Shown piece after piece: positions 18,175 to 27,879 of a stretch of 51,714 bases of DNA (position 1 is the first letter of the stretch; each line of letters starts with the position of its first letter). Source of the DNA: Clostridiales bacterium (GTDB lineage Bacteria; Bacillota; Clostridia; Lachnospirales; Lachnospiraceae); contig JAAYNV010000005.1 in the NCBI GenBank assembly GCA_012520645.1, forward strand, positions 1 through 51,714, read 5' to 3'. The notes beneath the pieces were generated by a model. The model was given only the letters and a program-made list of their open reading frames with translations. It had not been told where the DNA came from and ran no database searches. Made by a program: the position numbers and the translations under genes.

Positions 18175-19389
18175 CTACAACGCCTTGATACGTTCCACTG
18201 CCTCTACCGTATTTTCGTAGCTGCCAAATGCCGTCAGACGGAAATAAGTCTCTCCGCTTGGTCCGAATCCGGAGCCCGGTGTACCGACTACATTTGCCTT
18301 TTCTAACAGATAATCAAAGAACTCCCAGCTGGTCATGCCGTTTGGCGCCTTTAACCAGATATACGGTGCATTCACACCACCTGATACGGTATAGCCTGCG
18401 CTCTTTAAGCCCTCTAAAATATATTTTGCATTATTCATGTAATAGGCAACCTGCTCCTTTAACTGCGCCTTTCCTGCCTCGGAATACACAGCTTCACCCG
18501 CACGCTGTACGATATACGGTGCACCATTATACTTGGTTCCATGACGTCTTGCCCAGAGAGAATGCAGCATCACATCCCCGCATTTTAAATCCTTCGGAAT
18601 AACCGTATATCCTAAACGTACTCCGGTAAATCCTGCATTTTTGGAAAAGGAATGCAGTTCAATTGCACAGGTTCTTGCACCCTCACATTCATAGATGGAA
18701 TGTGGTACATCCGCCTCGGAAATATACGCCTCGTAAGCAGCATCATAAATAATGACCGCACCTACCTTGTTCGCATAATCCACCCATTCCTGAAGCTGTG
18801 CTTTCTTGATTGTGGAACCGGTCGGGTTGTTCGGGAAGCACAGATATATTATATCCGGTGTCTCCTTCGGAAGCTCAGGCGCAAAGTTATTTTCCGCAGT
18901 ACATGGCATATAGATTACGTCACTCCAGGTCTCCTTTGCCGGGTCGTATACACCGGTTCTGCCTGCCATCACATTCGTATCCACATAGACCGGATAAACC
19001 GGATCACAGACAGCAATCTTATTGTCCTTGCTGAAAATTTCCTGAATATTGCCGGAATCACATTTTGCTCCATCGGAAACAAAAATCTCATCCGGACTGA
19101 TGTCGCAGCCTCTTGCCTTATAATCATTATCTGCAATCGCATTTCTCAAAAATTCATAGCCCAGATCCGGGGCATATCCGTGGAAGGTCTCTGCCTTTCC
19201 CATCTCATCGACTGCCCCATGCAGTGCATCAATGATAGCCGGAGCAAGCGGCTGTGTCACATCACCGATTCCCAGACGTATGATCTTCTTATCCGGATTT
19301 GCCGCAGCATACGCATTCACCTTTTTACCAATTGTAGAAAAAAGATAGCTTCCCGGTAATTTTAAATAATTGTCATTGATTTTAAACAT
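18175..19389 (-). CDS. dapL: LL-diaminopimelate aminotransferase
   Basis: PLP enzyme that makes LL-diaminopimelate from tetrahydrodipicolinate in one step, bypassing the succinyl or acetyl branches of lysine and peptidoglycan precursor synthesis. The product of 404 residues matches the family. It begins [19 protein letters not shown], contains [11 protein letters not shown], and has the PLP lysine in [17 protein letters not shown]. The ATG at 19389 follows GGAGAAATCACT; the longer frame to 19422 is not needed. It lies 100 bases after dapF, the next enzyme of the pathway. Confidence 0.97.
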   Translation of the reverse strand: MFKINDNYLKLPGSYLFSTIGKKVNAYAAANPDKKIIRLGIGDVTQPLAPAIIDALHGAVDEMGKAETFHGYAPDLGYEFLRNAIADNDYKARGCDISPDEIFVSDGAKCDSGNIQEIFSKDNKIAVCDPVYPVYVDTNVMAGRTGVYDPAKETWSDVIYMPCTAENNFAPELPKETPDIIYLCFPNNPTGSTIKKAQLQEWVDYANKVGAVIIYDAAYEAYISEADVPHSIYECEGARTCAIELHSFSKNAGFTGVRLGYTVIPKDLKCGDVMLHSLWARRHGTKYNGAPYIVQRAGEAVYSEAGKAQLKEQVAYYMNNAKYILEGLKSAGYTVSGGVNAPYIWLKAPNGMTSWEFFDYLLEKANVVGTPGSGFGPSGETYFRLTAFGSYENTVEAVERIKAL

Positions 19390-19489
19390 AGTGATTTCTC
19401 CTTCTGTCCTTCTCAAACGCAAACTCTGTTTCAGTCATCACACCCCGCCATCCTGCACCGCAGTGCGGCTTAAGGTCTGCTTTCACATA

Positions 19490-20344
19490 TTAACACAGTA
19501 TCTCGTCAACGTCAATTTCTCCGTCAAAAACAGTTGCCGCAGGTCCTGTCATGTAAATTACATTTTCCTTTTTAATCCAATCAACAAGAATTTCTCCTCC
19601 CAGTACTTTTACAGCCACCTTGTGATTGGTCAGACCATTCAATACACAGGCAGCCACCGTTGCACAACAACCCGTTCCACAGGCAAGCGTCTCTCCTGTA
19701 CCGCGCTCCCACACACGCATCTCCACATGGTTTCGGTCAATGACCCTGACAAATTCCGTATTAATACGCTTGGGAAAACGCTCATGATTCTCAAAATATG
19801 GTCCGATCTTTTCGATTTCCAGCCCTGACACGTCCTCTACAAAAACAACCGCATGGGGATTTCCCATGGATACGCACGTCATGTGGTATTCCTTTCCTTC
19901 CACCTGAATCGGTTCGTCCATAACAATTTCATTATCCGCGATCACCGGAATTTCTTTTGGTGTAAACTCAGGCTGCCCCATATTGACTGTGACCATGGAA
20001 ACCTCTCCGTCCTTTACCGTCATATCCAGATATTTGATTTTTCCGGCACTGATGATGCTGATTGTAATCTTATCTGTCAGCCGCTTATCATAAACATACT
20101 TCCCTACACAGCGGATGCCGTTTCCGCACATCTCTGCACGGCTTCCGTCCGCATTGTACATTTCCATTTCAAAATCCGCTTCTCTGGAAGGATTGATAAA
20201 GATTACGCCGTCCCCGCCGATTCCGAAATGTCTGTCACTTAAGAAGCGCACCAGATCCGGCTTTTTCTCCTGCGGTACTTTTTCCTCCGCACCATTTATA
20301 TAAATATAATCGTTTCCGCAACCATGCATCTTTGTAAACTTCAT
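19490..20344 (-). CDS. dapF: Diaminopimelate epimerase
   Basis: Converts LL- to meso-diaminopimelate for lysine and cell-wall crosslinking, without a cofactor. Of 284 residues, the two active-site cysteines lie in MCGNGIRC (near residue 72) and ACGTGCCA (near 220), both intact, and the N terminus MKFTKMHGCGNDY is typical. The start follows AGGAGGTATTGCT. It leads the dapF-dapL pair behind its own promoter. Confidence 0.98.
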   Translation of the reverse strand: MKFTKMHGCGNDYIYINGAEEKVPQEKKPDLVRFLSDRHFGIGGDGVIFINPSREADFEMEMYNADGSRAEMCGNGIRCVGKYVYDKRLTDKITISIISAGKIKYLDMTVKDGEVSMVTVNMGQPEFTPKEIPVIADNEIVMDEPIQVEGKEYHMTCVSMGNPHAVVFVEDVSGLEIEKIGPYFENHERFPKRINTEFVRVIDRNHVEMRVWERGTGETLACGTGCCATVAACVLNGLTNHKVAVKVLGGEILVDWIKKENVIYMTGPAATVFDGEIDVDEILC

Positions 20345-20400
20345 AGCAATACCTCCTATATATGTTATATATACAGTATATACCGCATTATTTATTATAT

Positions 20401-20429
20401 ATTGTATTGAAATGCGATTTATATTGCAA
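20401..20429 (-). promoter_or_regulatory. dapF promoter
   Basis: TTGCAA (20424-20429) and TACAAT (20401-20406), 17-base spacer. The leader of about 55 bases is too short for a lysine riboswitch. Confidence 0.65.
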
Positions 20430-20504
20430 ATACTGCTTTTTCAACTTACAATAATAATATTGAAAGACTGAAATATAAGAAGATAAAAAACAGGAGAAAC
20501 ACAC

Positions 20505-21389
20505 ATGGCAAACGACTTTCCCCACCCTGACGGTGATTTACTGAATGAAGATACTTATGAGAAAAAAGGATATTTAAAAGACAATTTCCGCGTCTTTCAT
20601 TTGAAAGACTGCGAACAGAAAGAATATAGTTTCCACTATCATGATTTTGCAAAGATTCTGGTGCTCTTATCCGGTGATGTGCACTATACGATAGAAGGGC
20701 GCACCTACCCGCTTGCACCCTATGATATTGTGCTGGTGGATGCCGGACAACTTCATCGTCCTATTGTACATTCTGACAGCCCCTACGAACGCATTATTCT
20801 GTACGTTTCACCGGATTATCTGTCTTCTTTTAAGTCAAACGGCTATGACTTAAGTCTGTGCTTCCAAAAAGCACGGGAAGAACATACCAATGTCCTCCGG
20901 ATTTCCTCTGTGGAGCGCAGCCTGCTGTACGACTGCTGCCGCAGACTCTCAGCTTCCCTAAACGATAATGACTATGCACATGATTTACAGCATTCCCTGC
21001 TTTTCCTGGAATTTTTGATCCAGTTAAACCGGGCAGTCATTCACAACCGGATTCAATATCTGGAAATGAAATCCTCCAACACAAAGATCCTTTCCATTCT
21101 GGATTTTATCGGTACGCATCTGACCGAGGATCTTACGCCGGATTCCATTGCTGCCGCTTTCTACATAAATAAATATTATCTGATGCATCTGTTCAAGTCA
21201 GAGACCGGCTATACGCTAAGCAGCTATATTACAAACAAACGTCTTTTACTGGCAAGGGAGCTTCTGGAAAAGGGAATTCCTGCCACCCAAGTCTGCTATG
21301 ACTGCGGTTTTAAAAATTATTCCACCTTTTCCAGAGCCTATAAAAAATGCTTCCAGAGCACTCCCCGGAATCTCATGCGTTCCCGATGA
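20505..21389 (+). CDS. AraC-family transcriptional regulator
   Basis: A 294-residue regulator with an N-terminal cupin (FHYHDFAKILVLLSGDVHY and PYDIVLVDAGQLHRP) and a C-terminal AraC DNA-binding domain: LTPDSIAAAFYINKYYLMHLF and ATQVCYDCGFKNYSTFSRAYK. It is divergent from dapF-dapL and converges on the chemoreceptor gene 20 bases downstream. Its effector and targets cannot be inferred; control of dapF is possible only by position. The start follows AAACAGGAGAAACACAC. Confidence 0.9.
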   Translation: MANDFPHPDGDLLNEDTYEKKGYLKDNFRVFHLKDCEQKEYSFHYHDFAKILVLLSGDVHYTIEGRTYPLAPYDIVLVDAGQLHRPIVHSDSPYERIILYVSPDYLSSFKSNGYDLSLCFQKAREEHTNVLRISSVERSLLYDCCRRLSASLNDNDYAHDLQHSLLFLEFLIQLNRAVIHNRIQYLEMKSSNTKILSILDFIGTHLTEDLTPDSIAAAFYINKYYLMHLFKSETGYTLSSYITNKRLLLARELLEKGIPATQVCYDCGFKNYSTFSRAYKKCFQSTPRNLMRSR

Positions 21390-21409
21390 TTTGAACGATG
21401 CTGCATTCG

Positions 21410-23185
21410 TTAAACCCGAAATCTGCCCACCTGTGCTGACAAAGATTCTACGGACAGCTTCAGCCGGTTCATATCCCCTGCTATACTATCCATTGTAGAA
21501 TTCAATTCTGTAGTCGAAGCGGAGGTCGCCTGTGTACTTGCTGCGTTTTCTTCCGCAATCGAGCTCAATGTGCTGACAATATCAATGACATTTCCTCTGA
21601 CAGCATCCAGACTCTCTGCCTTTTCTGCAATCTGATGCACAGCCTGTATGGATGCCCCAATGCCCTCATAAACCGATGCAAAAATCTGCTGGGTCTTATC
21701 CAGTTCACCGCTTTCCTGTTCAATGACCTCTTTAACCTGGGTCATGATTTCCACTTCTTTATCCGAATTCTCGAGCAGTGTACGGACAACCTCTTCAATC
21801 TGCTGTGCCGATTCGCTGGACTGGTCAGCCAGTTTTGAAATCTGATCTGCTACTACAGCAAATCCTCTTCCTGCCTCACCGGCTCTGGCTGCCTCAATCG
21901 AAGCATTTAAAGACAACAGGTTTGTTTCCTCTGCGATGGAATTGATCAGCTCTGTTGCCTGCTTAATCTTTTGTACGGAATCATTTGTCGTTCCGGTCTG
22001 TTCATAAATGGTCTGAATCTGCTGTCGGGTCCGGGCATTGATCCTGCCAAGCTCCTGAATCGTGTTCAGAGCTTCCTTGCTTGAGACTTCCATTTCACCT
22101 GCCTGTTTGTTCAAAGCTTCTACATAGTTTACCGTGTTGTGGATATTTTCCCCCATCTGTGCAACGTGCTTGGTCGCATCCTCCGTAGATTCTGCCTGGG
22201 TCATGGCTCCCTGTGCCATATCTGCAATGGCATTGGTCACACCACTTGTCGTATTCTCCACATTCTGGCAAACCTGATGCAGACGGTTAATCGCCGTTTC
22301 AATCGATTCCGTAACCTGCATGATTTCTCTTACCAGAGAGCGGATATTGTTCTGTGCCGTATCAAGTGCCTTTGCCGTTTGTCCAAACTCATCCCGTCTA
22401 TGCAGTTCAATACTCTGTGAAAAATCACCATTCGAAAGCCGTTTTGCCAATTCCTGAATCTTTTTCAGCGGTCTGGTAAAACCTCCTGCAAGCAGGAATG
22501 CCCCTACAGCTGCCACAATCATACAGAACACAATGCAGCTGATTAACAGAAGTGTGATCCGCTGAAAACGACTGCTCATTTGAGCCGTCCGATTCAAAAT
22601 GTCGGCATCCATATCATCCACATAGTTTCCGGTGCTGATAATCCAGTTATACGGAGCAAACAACATGGAGTAAGCCCGTTTCGGTGCAGGTTCTTCCTGA
22701 CCCGGTTTGGAAAACCAAAACTCATTGAATCCGCCCTCCGGCTGTGTCGTTGCCGTCTTTACAATGGCCTGTATCAGCTTGACACCATTCTGGTCGGTGG
22801 TATCAAAACGGTTCGTGCCCTCCTGCTCCTCCAACATCGGATGTGCCACAAGAATGTAGTCCGTATCATCAATCCAGAAATAACCGTCTCCATTATACCG
22901 TAACGACTTTACAAGCTGTTTTGCTTCTGCCTTTGCCTCTTCTTCTGTCAGCTCGCCTGCCTGCTGTCTGGCATAAATACCGTCCAGAAGCGAAATCACA
23001 TTCTGCACCTGATACTTAATGCTGTCGTCATATCCCTGCCGAACCGCTTCTTCATAATTGGAAAGTTCCTCTTTGTTCTGCGTTCCCATTTCCGCCAGCG
23101 CTACCGCACCGATGCTCACTGCTACGATACAGACCATTATGATATTGGTCAATACCATGGATAATTTTACACTTTTCACTTTCAT
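21410..23185 (-). CDS. Methyl-accepting chemotaxis protein with Cache sensor
   Basis: A 591-residue transmembrane chemoreceptor. The first span is residues 8-30; a periplasmic-type single Cache domain follows (about 40-190) with [18 protein letters not shown] and [13 protein letters not shown]; the second span is about 207-232; then HAMP (about 233-285) and the signalling domain whose hairpin tip reads [23 protein letters not shown]-like, continuing into [15 protein letters not shown]. The Cache motif resembles receptors for small organic acids. No flagellar or che genes lie nearby. It has its own promoter. Confidence 0.95.
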   Translation of the reverse strand: MKVKSVKLSMVLTNIIMVCIVAVSIGAVALAEMGTQNKEELSNYEEAVRQGYDDSIKYQVQNVISLLDGIYARQQAGELTEEEAKAEAKQLVKSLRYNGDGYFWIDDTDYILVAHPMLEEQEGTNRFDTTDQNGVKLIQAIVKTATTQPEGGFNEFWFSKPGQEEPAPKRAYSMLFAPYNWIISTGNYVDDMDADILNRTAQMSSRFQRITLLLISCIVFCMIVAAVGAFLLAGGFTRPLKKIQELAKRLSNGDFSQSIELHRRDEFGQTAKALDTAQNNIRSLVREIMQVTESIETAINRLHQVCQNVENTTSGVTNAIADMAQGAMTQAESTEDATKHVAQMGENIHNTVNYVEALNKQAGEMEVSSKEALNTIQELGRINARTRQQIQTIYEQTGTTNDSVQKIKQATELINSIAEETNLLSLNASIEAARAGEAGRGFAVVADQISKLADQSSESAQQIEEVVRTLLENSDKEVEIMTQVKEVIEQESGELDKTQQIFASVYEGIGASIQAVHQIAEKAESLDAVRGNVIDIVSTLSSIAEENAASTQATSASTTELNSTMDSIAGDMNRLKLSVESLSAQVGRFRV

Positions 23186-23209
23186 GCCCCCTTCGTAAAC
23201 TTAATATTT

Positions 23210-23237
23210 ATTTTATCACTTCTCCGCGTCATTGCAA
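23210..23237 (-). promoter_or_regulatory. Promoter of the chemoreceptor gene
   Basis: TTGCAA (23232-23237) and TAAAAT (23210-23215), 16-base spacer, just after the terminator of glnA-ANTAR. Confidence 0.5.
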
Positions 23238-23251
23238 ACAAATATCGACAT

Positions 23252-23291
23252 TTAACAAAAAAAATACAGAGAGTCCGCTTGCAGACTCTCT
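23252..23291 (-). terminator. Terminator of the glnA-ANTAR operon
   Basis: AGAGAGTC, an eight-base loop, GACTCTCT, then GTATTTTTTTT on the minus strand. Confidence 0.9.
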
Positions 23292-23315
23292 ACGAAAACA
23301 TGCCTTTCATATATC

Positions 23316-23864
23316 CTATACATTCAGCATAGCCAATACCATCTGTGCCGTTTCAACCATATTCGTACCGCTGTCCATACTGCACTTTTGTAAGTAACGG
23401 TGAGCCTCCTCCTCTGTCATACGGTTGCGTTCCATCAAAAGATGCTTTGCCCCTTTGATCATTTCCATTTCCTCCGGTTTTCTCTCACGCGGTTGTGCTC
23501 TTCTCTGTCTCTTTCTCCGCTCCATGGTCTCTACCATCATATTGACCGTGCCAATCAGTTCATGTACCTTGAGTGGCATTGCCAGAGAGACAATATTGCT
23601 GCCCTCCAACTCACTTAAGACATGCCCGGATGCCATAAGCAGCATTTCGAAGCCATCCGGCAGATAACTCTTTAGCTCGGAATATACCATATCCATCAGC
23701 TTATAACTGCACAGCATGATTCCTCCGCCGAGTTCATCCGCCGCCGCCACAGCCTGTGCACCGGTCGTACAGATCGCCGTGACCGAAAAACCGCTGCGTA
23801 CCAATATGTTTTTTATGCTCTTTGCGTCTTCCTGCTTTGGAAAAGCTACGACTATTCCTGTCAT
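23316..23864 (-). CDS. ANTAR-domain RNA-binding response regulator
   Basis: A 182-residue protein with an N-terminal receiver-like region (about 1-115) and a C-terminal ANTAR domain (about 122-182): GAKHLLMERNRMTEEEAHRY followed by LQKCSMDSGTNMVETAQ. The receiver lacks a clear phosphorylatable Asp at the usual strand end (GGGIMLCSYKLMD), so it may be a pseudo-receiver. ANTAR proteins act as antiterminators by holding paired RNA hairpins in nitrogen-metabolism leaders. It follows glnA by 23 bases and is almost certainly co-transcribed with it; the glnA leader is a candidate target. Confidence 0.9.
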   Translation of the reverse strand: MTGIVVAFPKQEDAKSIKNILVRSGFSVTAICTTGAQAVAAADELGGGIMLCSYKLMDMVYSELKSYLPDGFEMLLMASGHVLSELEGSNIVSLAMPLKVHELIGTVNMMVETMERRKRQRRAQPRERKPEEMEMIKGAKHLLMERNRMTEEEAHRYLQKCSMDSGTNMVETAQMVLAMLNV

Positions 23865-23887
23865 TGCGTCTCACCGCCTGATGTCAT

Positions 23888-25219
23888 TTAAACCATGTAA
23901 AGATATTTTTCAATTTCCCATTCGCTGATCTGTGTCCGGTATTCCTGCCATTCCCTCTGTTTTACTTCAATATACTTTTCCGACACATGCTCACCCAGTA
24001 CGTTTTTGACAAATTCATCCTGTTCCAGTTCCTGTATTGCTTCCAGCAAAGTACCCGGCAGTAACGCTATAGAAGCCTTGTTCTTCTCTTCCTCTGTCAT
24101 TTCAAAAATATTACCGTTGACCTCTGCCGGCGGTTCTATCCGATTGCGGATGCCGTCCAGCCCTGCCTTTAGGCAGACTGCAAGCGCCAGATAAGGATTG
24201 GCGGAAGAATCGGGACTTCTTAACTCGATTCTTGTTCCCTCGCCCCGGACTGCCGGTACACGGATCAACGGACTCCTGTTGCCCGTGCTCCAAGCAATGT
24301 GCACCGGAGCCTCAAATCCGGGCACCAGACGCTTATAAGAATTCACAAGCGGATTCAGAATTGCCGTCATTCCCTGCATATGCTTCATCAGACCGCCGAT
24401 AAACCAGTAGGCCTCCCTGCTTAAACCGAGTGCATTTCGGCTGTCATCAAAAATATTTTTTCCGTCTTTGGCAAGTGACATATTAATATGCATTCCTGAA
24501 CCATTCACACCGAACTTCGGTTTCGGCATAAAGGTAGCATGCAGACCGTGACGCTTGGCAATCGTCTTTACCGCCAGCTTAAAAGTCATGATATTGTCTG
24601 CTGTCCTTAATGCTTCATCATATTTAAAATCAATCTCATGCTGCGCCGGAGCAGCCTCATGGTGCGATGCCTCGATGACAAAGCCCATCTCCTCCAATGT
24701 CAGCACGATATCACGTCTTGCATTCTCTCCAAAATCAACCGGACCAAGATCAAAATACCCTGCCTGTTCATTGGTCACGGTCGTAGGCAGTCCGTTTTCA
24801 TCGGTCTGGAACAGGAAAAACTCACATTCCGGTCCTACATCAAAATTGTAGCCCATGTCTGCGGCTTCCTTTACCGCCTGCTTGAGTACGTATCTTGGAT
24901 CCCCCTCAAACGGTGTCCCGTCCACACGGTATACGTCACAGAACATCCTTGCCACCTTGCCCTGCTGCGGTCTCCATGGAAATATTTCGAAAGTATCCAG
25001 ATCCGGATACAGACACATATCTGATTCCTCTACCCTGGCAAACCCTTTGATTGCAGAACCGTCAAACATGCACTCATTGTTCAATGCCTTCTCCAACTGG
25101 CTCGATGTGACCGCCACATTTTTCAGATTACCCAGAATATCCGTAAACTGCAGACGGATAAATTCCACATCTTCTTCTCTGACCAGATTCATGATATCCT
25201 TTTTCGTATAATTTCTCAT
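23888..25219 (-). CDS. glnA: Glutamine synthetase type I
   Basis: Condenses glutamate and ammonia to glutamine using ATP. The 443-residue length matches the GSI-alpha form of Firmicutes. Signatures: [17 protein letters not shown] near residue 51, the ATP-site [12 protein letters not shown] near 240, [10 protein letters not shown] near 320 and [14 protein letters not shown]. The adenylylation loop of GSI-beta is absent. The ATG follows GGAGGAAAA. Its leader carries a strong hairpin, and an ANTAR regulator follows, which suggests control by nitrogen status at RNA level. Confidence 0.98.
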   Translation of the reverse strand: MRNYTKKDIMNLVREEDVEFIRLQFTDILGNLKNVAVTSSQLEKALNNECMFDGSAIKGFARVEESDMCLYPDLDTFEIFPWRPQQGKVARMFCDVYRVDGTPFEGDPRYVLKQAVKEAADMGYNFDVGPECEFFLFQTDENGLPTTVTNEQAGYFDLGPVDFGENARRDIVLTLEEMGFVIEASHHEAAPAQHEIDFKYDEALRTADNIMTFKLAVKTIAKRHGLHATFMPKPKFGVNGSGMHINMSLAKDGKNIFDDSRNALGLSREAYWFIGGLMKHMQGMTAILNPLVNSYKRLVPGFEAPVHIAWSTGNRSPLIRVPAVRGEGTRIELRSPDSSANPYLALAVCLKAGLDGIRNRIEPPAEVNGNIFEMTEEEKNKASIALLPGTLLEAIQELEQDEFVKNVLGEHVSEKYIEVKQREWQEYRTQISEWEIEKYLYMV

Positions 25220-25304
25220 TTTTCCTCCATTCCGCTGCCTGCACAGCCTTCTTCCCTTCTCTGCCGCTTCAAAACTCCTTTTTTCTCTTTTTTCTGATTT
25301 ACAG

Positions 25305-25340
25305 AAAGGCGCTCTTACCCCTTGTGGTAAGAACGCCTTT
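25305..25340 (-). promoter_or_regulatory. Hairpin in the glnA leader, candidate ANTAR target
   Basis: On the minus strand AAAGGCGTTCTTACC and GGTAAGAGCGCCTTT pair around a six-base loop ACAAGG, with one mismatch. A second small hairpin, TTTCTG-TAAAT-CAGAAA, shares bases with its right arm, so the two exclude each other. The loop has A at position 1 but G at 5 rather than the canonical 4 of ANTAR targets, so the assignment is tentative. Confidence 0.5.
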
Positions 25341-25350
25341 GTTCTGTTTT

Positions 25351-25379
25351 ATCTTAGGACGACAGTATTCATTTGTCAA
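25351..25379 (-). promoter_or_regulatory. glnA promoter
   Basis: TTGACA (25374-25379) and TAAGAT (25351-25356), 17-base spacer, about 130 bases upstream of glnA. Confidence 0.8.
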
Positions 25380-25478
25380 TATAAAATATACAGTAGTCTT
25401 GTTATTCCTCAAAAATAAGAATATCTAAGTCTCTCTTTTCATAAAATGTAAAAAGTAAAAAGGAACGGAGATACTGCC

Positions 25479-25931
25479 ATGCGTTCAAAAACAAAAATAG
25501 TTGTCCTTCACTTAAAAGAACTCATTTACACCGGCATCTTTGCAGTGCTCGGCATATTGTTTGTTGTACTGCTCATCATCATGTTCCTGCCGGGAGACAA
25601 AAAGGATGACACAGAGGAAACTGCGGAGGTCTGTACCTATATACCCGGCATCTATACCACTTCCCTGTCACTGGGTGACAACACCGTGGACATTGAGATT
25701 GTGGTCGATGAAAATAACATCAACTCCATCCGTCTGGTAAACTTAAACGAAGCGGTAACGACCATGTACCCGTTAATCGAACCCTCTTTCCAGGAGCTGA
25801 TCGGACAGATCCTGGAAAACCAGTCCTTAGAAGGAATTTCCTATTCGGATGATAACAAATATACCTCCATGGTACTGATGGATGCCATCGAAACCTCATT
25901 AGAAAAGGCAGCGGCACCGGCAGAAGAATAA
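25479..25931 (+). CDS. Small membrane-anchored protein of unknown function
   Basis: A 150-residue protein with one N-terminal membrane span (about residues 17-37, GIFAVLGILFVVLLIIMFLP) and an extracytoplasmic domain. The outer part starts YIPGIYTTSLSLGDNTVDIE and reads like a small beta-sandwich; the phrase resembles the FMN-binding (RnfG-type) repeat of other Clostridia but lacks the Ser/Thr flavinylation motif. No named family is recognised. The ATG at 25479 has GGAG nine bases upstream. It is divergent from glnA and stops two bases before the end of convergent nadE. Confidence 0.65.
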   Translation: MRSKTKIVVLHLKELIYTGIFAVLGILFVVLLIIMFLPGDKKDDTEETAEVCTYIPGIYTTSLSLGDNTVDIEIVVDENNINSIRLVNLNEAVTTMYPLIEPSFQELIGQILENQSLEGISYSDDNKYTSMVLMDAIETSLEKAAAPAEE

Positions 25932-25933
25932 CC

Positions 25934-27844
25934 TCACAGCTTTTCCACCTCTGCCATCCAAAGGGCCGCACTGGCATCCGACGGCATACGCAGGTCGCCC
26001 CTTGGGGATACTGCTACACTGCCGACTTTTGGTCCGTCCGGCAGACAGGAACGCTTAAACTGCTGTGCAAAGAAACGGCGGTAAAAGATGCGCATCCATT
26101 TCCGTATTGTCTCCTCATCATACAGTCCTTTAAAAGAAGTTCTGGCAATGCGGAAGATCTTGGACGGCTCAAAGCCGCAGCGCAGCATATAATAGAGGAA
26201 AAAGTCATGCAGTTCATACGGTCCGACCAGATCCTCTGTCTTCTGTGAAATGGCTCCGTCCACCGGTGGAAGCAGCTCCGGACTGACCGGAGTATCCAGT
26301 ACATCCAAAAGTACCTGTTTTAACGCATCCTCCGAACAGGTATCGGCATAATACTGCACCAGATGGCGTACCAGTGTCTTGGGCACTCCGGCATTGACGG
26401 CGTACATGGACATATGGTCGCCATTATAGGTCGCCCATCCCAGTGCCAGTTCCGACATATCTCCGGTTCCGATGACCAGACCGCACTCCTTGTTCGCAAT
26501 ATCCATAATCACCTGTGTACGTTCTCTTGCCTGTCCGTTTTCATAGGTCACATCATGATTTTCCATATCCTGCCCGATGTCTTTAAAATGAACCGTCACC
26601 GCTTCTTTGATGTCTACTTCCCGAAGGGTCGTTCCAAGCGTCTTTGCTAACTTACAGGCATTTTCGTATGTCCGTCCGGTCGTACCAAAACACGGCATGG
26701 TAACGGACACAATATCCTTTCTTTCCTTTCCAAGCAGATCAAAGGCTCTTGCCGTCACAAGAAGCGCCAGCGTGGAATCCAGCCCCCCTGATACTCCGAT
26801 AACTGCCGTACGGCTTCCCGTATGCTCATAGCGCTTTTTTAACCCATAGGACTGAATTGCCAGAATTTCCTCGCAGCGTTTCTCCCGTTGCATGTGATCA
26901 GAAGGGACAAAAGGCATCGGATTATAAATGCGTTCCAAACCAGTCTCTTCCTTCTTCAGTTCAAACGGAATCACGAGATAAAACTCCTCCTGCTTCTTTA
27001 TAAAGGTCGTCATACGCCTTCTTTCCATCTGCAGTCTGTGCACATCAATATCGGCATAGACCGTTTCGCTGACAAACCGTTTGGCTTCCTTCAGGATCGT
27101 TCCGTTTTCCGCAATGATATTATGTCCGCCAAACACCAGATCCTGCGAAGATTCTCCTTCTCCTGCGCTGGCATATACATAGGCACACAAAAGTCTTGCA
27201 CTGGCAGAGGTCACCAACATATCGCGATACTTATCCTTTCCGACCGTCTCATTGGAAGCCGACAGATTCACCATAACAGTCGCACCCGCCAGAGCATGGG
27301 CTGTACTGGGCGGATCAGCCACCCAGAAGTCCTCACAGATTTCACAGCCTACAGTCAGTCCGTCGATTTCCTCTGCCTCAAATAAAATATTCGTGCCAAA
27401 CGGAATTTCTTCTCCATCAAACCACACCTGTTCCAGTTCCCTTTTGCCCGGCGTAAAATATCTTGCCTCATAAAATTCCGCATAATTCGGAATAAAACTC
27501 TTTGGAATAAAAGCAAGTACCTCGCCGTTCTGAAGCACGGCCGCCACATTATACAGCTTGTGGTCTTTTTCAAACGGAAGACCGACAAAGACCAGCGCAT
27601 CGTGCCCTTCGGTCCGTTCTTTGATCTGTTTTAATGCCTCTCTTGCCCCACGCAGCAAAAGTTCCTGCAAAAAAAGGTCATTACAGGTATAGCCGGTTAT
27701 ACACAGCTCCGGAAATACAATGATCTTCGCTCCCTTAACAAAAGCCTCTTCCATACGTTTTATAATCTGTCCCGCATTGTATTTTGGGTCTGCCACCTTA
27801 ATTGGGGGAGTTACTGCCGCTGCCTTTACAAATCCATGTCTCAC
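25934..27844 (-). CDS. nadE: Glutamine-dependent NAD(+) synthase
   Basis: Makes NAD from nicotinic acid adenine dinucleotide using ammonia from glutamine. The N-terminal nitrilase-type glutaminase (about 1-290) has PELCITGYTC (Glu), the Lys region and GCEICEDFWV (catalytic Cys); the C-terminal NAD synthase (about 330-636) has the P-loop GVSGGLDSTLAL and GTGDMSELALGW. The length of 636-640 residues fits the two-domain type. An ATG at 27856 leaves no space for its ribosome site, so GTG at 27844, giving RHGFVKAAAVTP as in related proteins, is preferred. It follows hslO closely in an operon. Confidence 0.95.
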   Translation of the reverse strand: MRHGFVKAAAVTPPIKVADPKYNAGQIIKRMEEAFVKGAKIIVFPELCITGYTCNDLFLQELLLRGAREALKQIKERTEGHDALVFVGLPFEKDHKLYNVAAVLQNGEVLAFIPKSFIPNYAEFYEARYFTPGKRELEQVWFDGEEIPFGTNILFEAEEIDGLTVGCEICEDFWVADPPSTAHALAGATVMVNLSASNETVGKDKYRDMLVTSASARLLCAYVYASAGEGESSQDLVFGGHNIIAENGTILKEAKRFVSETVYADIDVHRLQMERRRMTTFIKKQEEFYLVIPFELKKEETGLERIYNPMPFVPSDHMQREKRCEEILAIQSYGLKKRYEHTGSRTAVIGVSGGLDSTLALLVTARAFDLLGKERKDIVSVTMPCFGTTGRTYENACKLAKTLGTTLREVDIKEAVTVHFKDIGQDMENHDVTYENGQARERTQVIMDIANKECGLVIGTGDMSELALGWATYNGDHMSMYAVNAGVPKTLVRHLVQYYADTCSEDALKQVLLDVLDTPVSPELLPPVDGAISQKTEDLVGPYELHDFFLYYMLRCGFEPSKIFRIARTSFKGLYDEETIRKWMRIFYRRFFAQQFKRSCLPDGPKVGSVAVSPRGDLRMPSDASAALWMAEVEKL

Positions 27845-27879
27845 CTTGTGCCACATTCCTTTCGTTGTTTTTTATCCGC

